A stretch of 64,000 nt of DNA from JABMMZ01 sp040403495 (GTDB taxonomy: Bacteria > Bacteroidota > Bacteroidia > NS11-12g > UBA955), in contig JBBAKM010000008.1 in the NCBI GenBank assembly GCA_040403495.1, forward strand, positions 37,272 to 101,271, read 5' to 3'. The notes below the pieces were generated by a model, which searched no databases, was not told the origin of the DNA, and saw nothing but the letters and a program-made list of their open reading frames with translations. Of this stretch, positions 63,457 through 64,000 are shown piece after piece (within the stretch, counting starts at the first letter, position 1; every line of letters starts with the position of its first letter). Position numbers and translations under genes: made by a program.

Positions 63457-64000
63457 TTCGCAAAGTTCTGTATTATAAGTCTTTATTAAAATAGTACAAC
63501 ATTTTCATTTTGAATTTTTAAAAAAGTAAATCATACATATTTAAGGGATTTAAGTACTATGTTGTTTAAGGTGTATTTTTTTTTAATAGCAGTGCCTAGT
63601 AGTAAAATAAGATTTATTTTATTGTTTTTTTGAGAGGGTTTTACGCCGTTCTCCGTTATTGTCTAAGGGGTTTATAGAGTTTAAATGGTTTAAGGGGTTG
63701 ATTTTTCCGTTAGTCATTCTGGAAAAATTGGCTTTGCAATTTTATTCAGAATCTATTTCAGCAAAAGTTTCTGAATTTTTTCGTACATCGACCAAAAGAT
63801 GCTGAATAAAAGCCCAACGCACAATCAACGAACAGCTTTTTCAGCATGACGGTTAATAGTCCCGATTGCTATCAGGAGGTTAATGGTTTTTTAAATTCAT
63901 AAATCAAAAATACTTCTTGGGTTTCCAAACGTGCCATTCAATGCAGTGGTTTTTGGGGGTTTAGATTTTTTTGGGTTACCTCAAAGGAAGTTCCTCGAGT
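63457..64000. other. Non-coding right end with two imperfect hairpins
   Basis: I see no ORF of useful length on either strand over 544 bp. An imperfect hairpin lies at 63716-63752 (ATTCTGGAAAAATTG / CAATTTTATTCAGAAT). A second lies at 63799-63847 (arms ATGCTGAA and TTCAGCAT, extended by AAAGC/GCTTT). A short near-palindrome follows at 63860-63877 (TCCCGATTGCTATCAGGA). These look like degenerate intergenic repeats of the kind found scattered in Bacteroidota genomes. Part of a longer element may continue past the right edge. Confidence 0.55.

Noticed and set aside
63457..64000. Possible transposase remnant at the right edge
   Set aside because: Short open stretches exist but none exceeds about 20 codons at the edge or shows a transposase motif, so only the hairpins are reported.
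1..64000. CRISPR arrays, tRNA/rRNA genes, prophage
   Set aside because: I saw no regularly spaced short repeats, no tRNA-like cloverleaf or rRNA sequence, and no phage structural or integrase genes. A dedicated tRNA scan was not possible.

Overview
The window is AT-rich chromosomal DNA from a member of the Bacteroidota. The assignment rests on a type IX secretion system (T9SS) core (gldJ, a PorP/SprF-like gene, porU, porV), gliding-type ABC genes (gldA-gldF-gldG), several proteins with T9SS type A or type B sorting tails, alternative complex III (actABCDEF), and promoters with the Bacteroidota -7 element TAnnTTTG. I cannot assign an order or genus from this. I saw no tRNA, rRNA, CRISPR array, phage or intact insertion sequence. 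It reads as ordinary core chromosome with accessory surface-protein islands at both ends.

Layout. 0-0.6 kb: 3' end of a 2-oxoacid dehydrogenase E1 gene. 0.65-8.4 kb: a six-gene operon of four lipoproteins (one with a haem site), a Tat-exported DUF1501-like protein and a 1181-residue CUB/repeat/PKD protein with a type B sorting tail. This is the best candidate for an undescribed system. 8.4-14 kb: an M48 protease with a small partner, a TlpA-like thioredoxin, fmt, and a type A secreted protein. 14.2-22.9 kb: the complete actABCDEF operon, closed by a strong terminator and with no terminal oxidase genes attached. 23-27.2 kb: CDF metal transporter, NUDIX protein, isocitrate dehydrogenase, DEAD-box helicase. 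27.3-35.2 kb: gldJ and a PorP/SprF-like gene divergent from porU-porV. 35.2-41.1 kb: metallo-beta-lactamase-fold hydrolase, fatty acid desaturase, short-chain dehydrogenase, GNAT-like protein, glycosyltransferase, sterol-desaturase-family enzyme. 41.2-49.3 kb (minus strand): gldA-gldF-gldG, an HU/CCDC81-like anchored protein, exbB-exbD-tonB-like genes, folC, rnhA. 49.4-54.7 kb: GT39-like glycosyltransferase, lipoprotein, FAD oxidoreductase, rnc-fabF-acpP. 54.8-63.5 kb: M28 peptidase and three secreted T9SS type A proteins, two of them paralogues in convergent orientation. 63.5-64 kb: non-coding with imperfect hairpins.

How the parts fit. PorU and PorV are the sorting and attachment steps for the tailed proteins found in this same window (4816, 13156, 56069, 59090 and 61168). 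GldJ is an outer-membrane lipoprotein needed for the system. GldAFG and the ExbB/ExbD/TonB-like proteins are inner-membrane machinery. ActABCDEF is the quinol-oxidising module of the respiratory chain, passing electrons to a cytochrome c or oxidase encoded elsewhere. Several ORFs appear to begin at a TTG lying inside a promoter -7 box; I moved those starts to the next plausible ATG.
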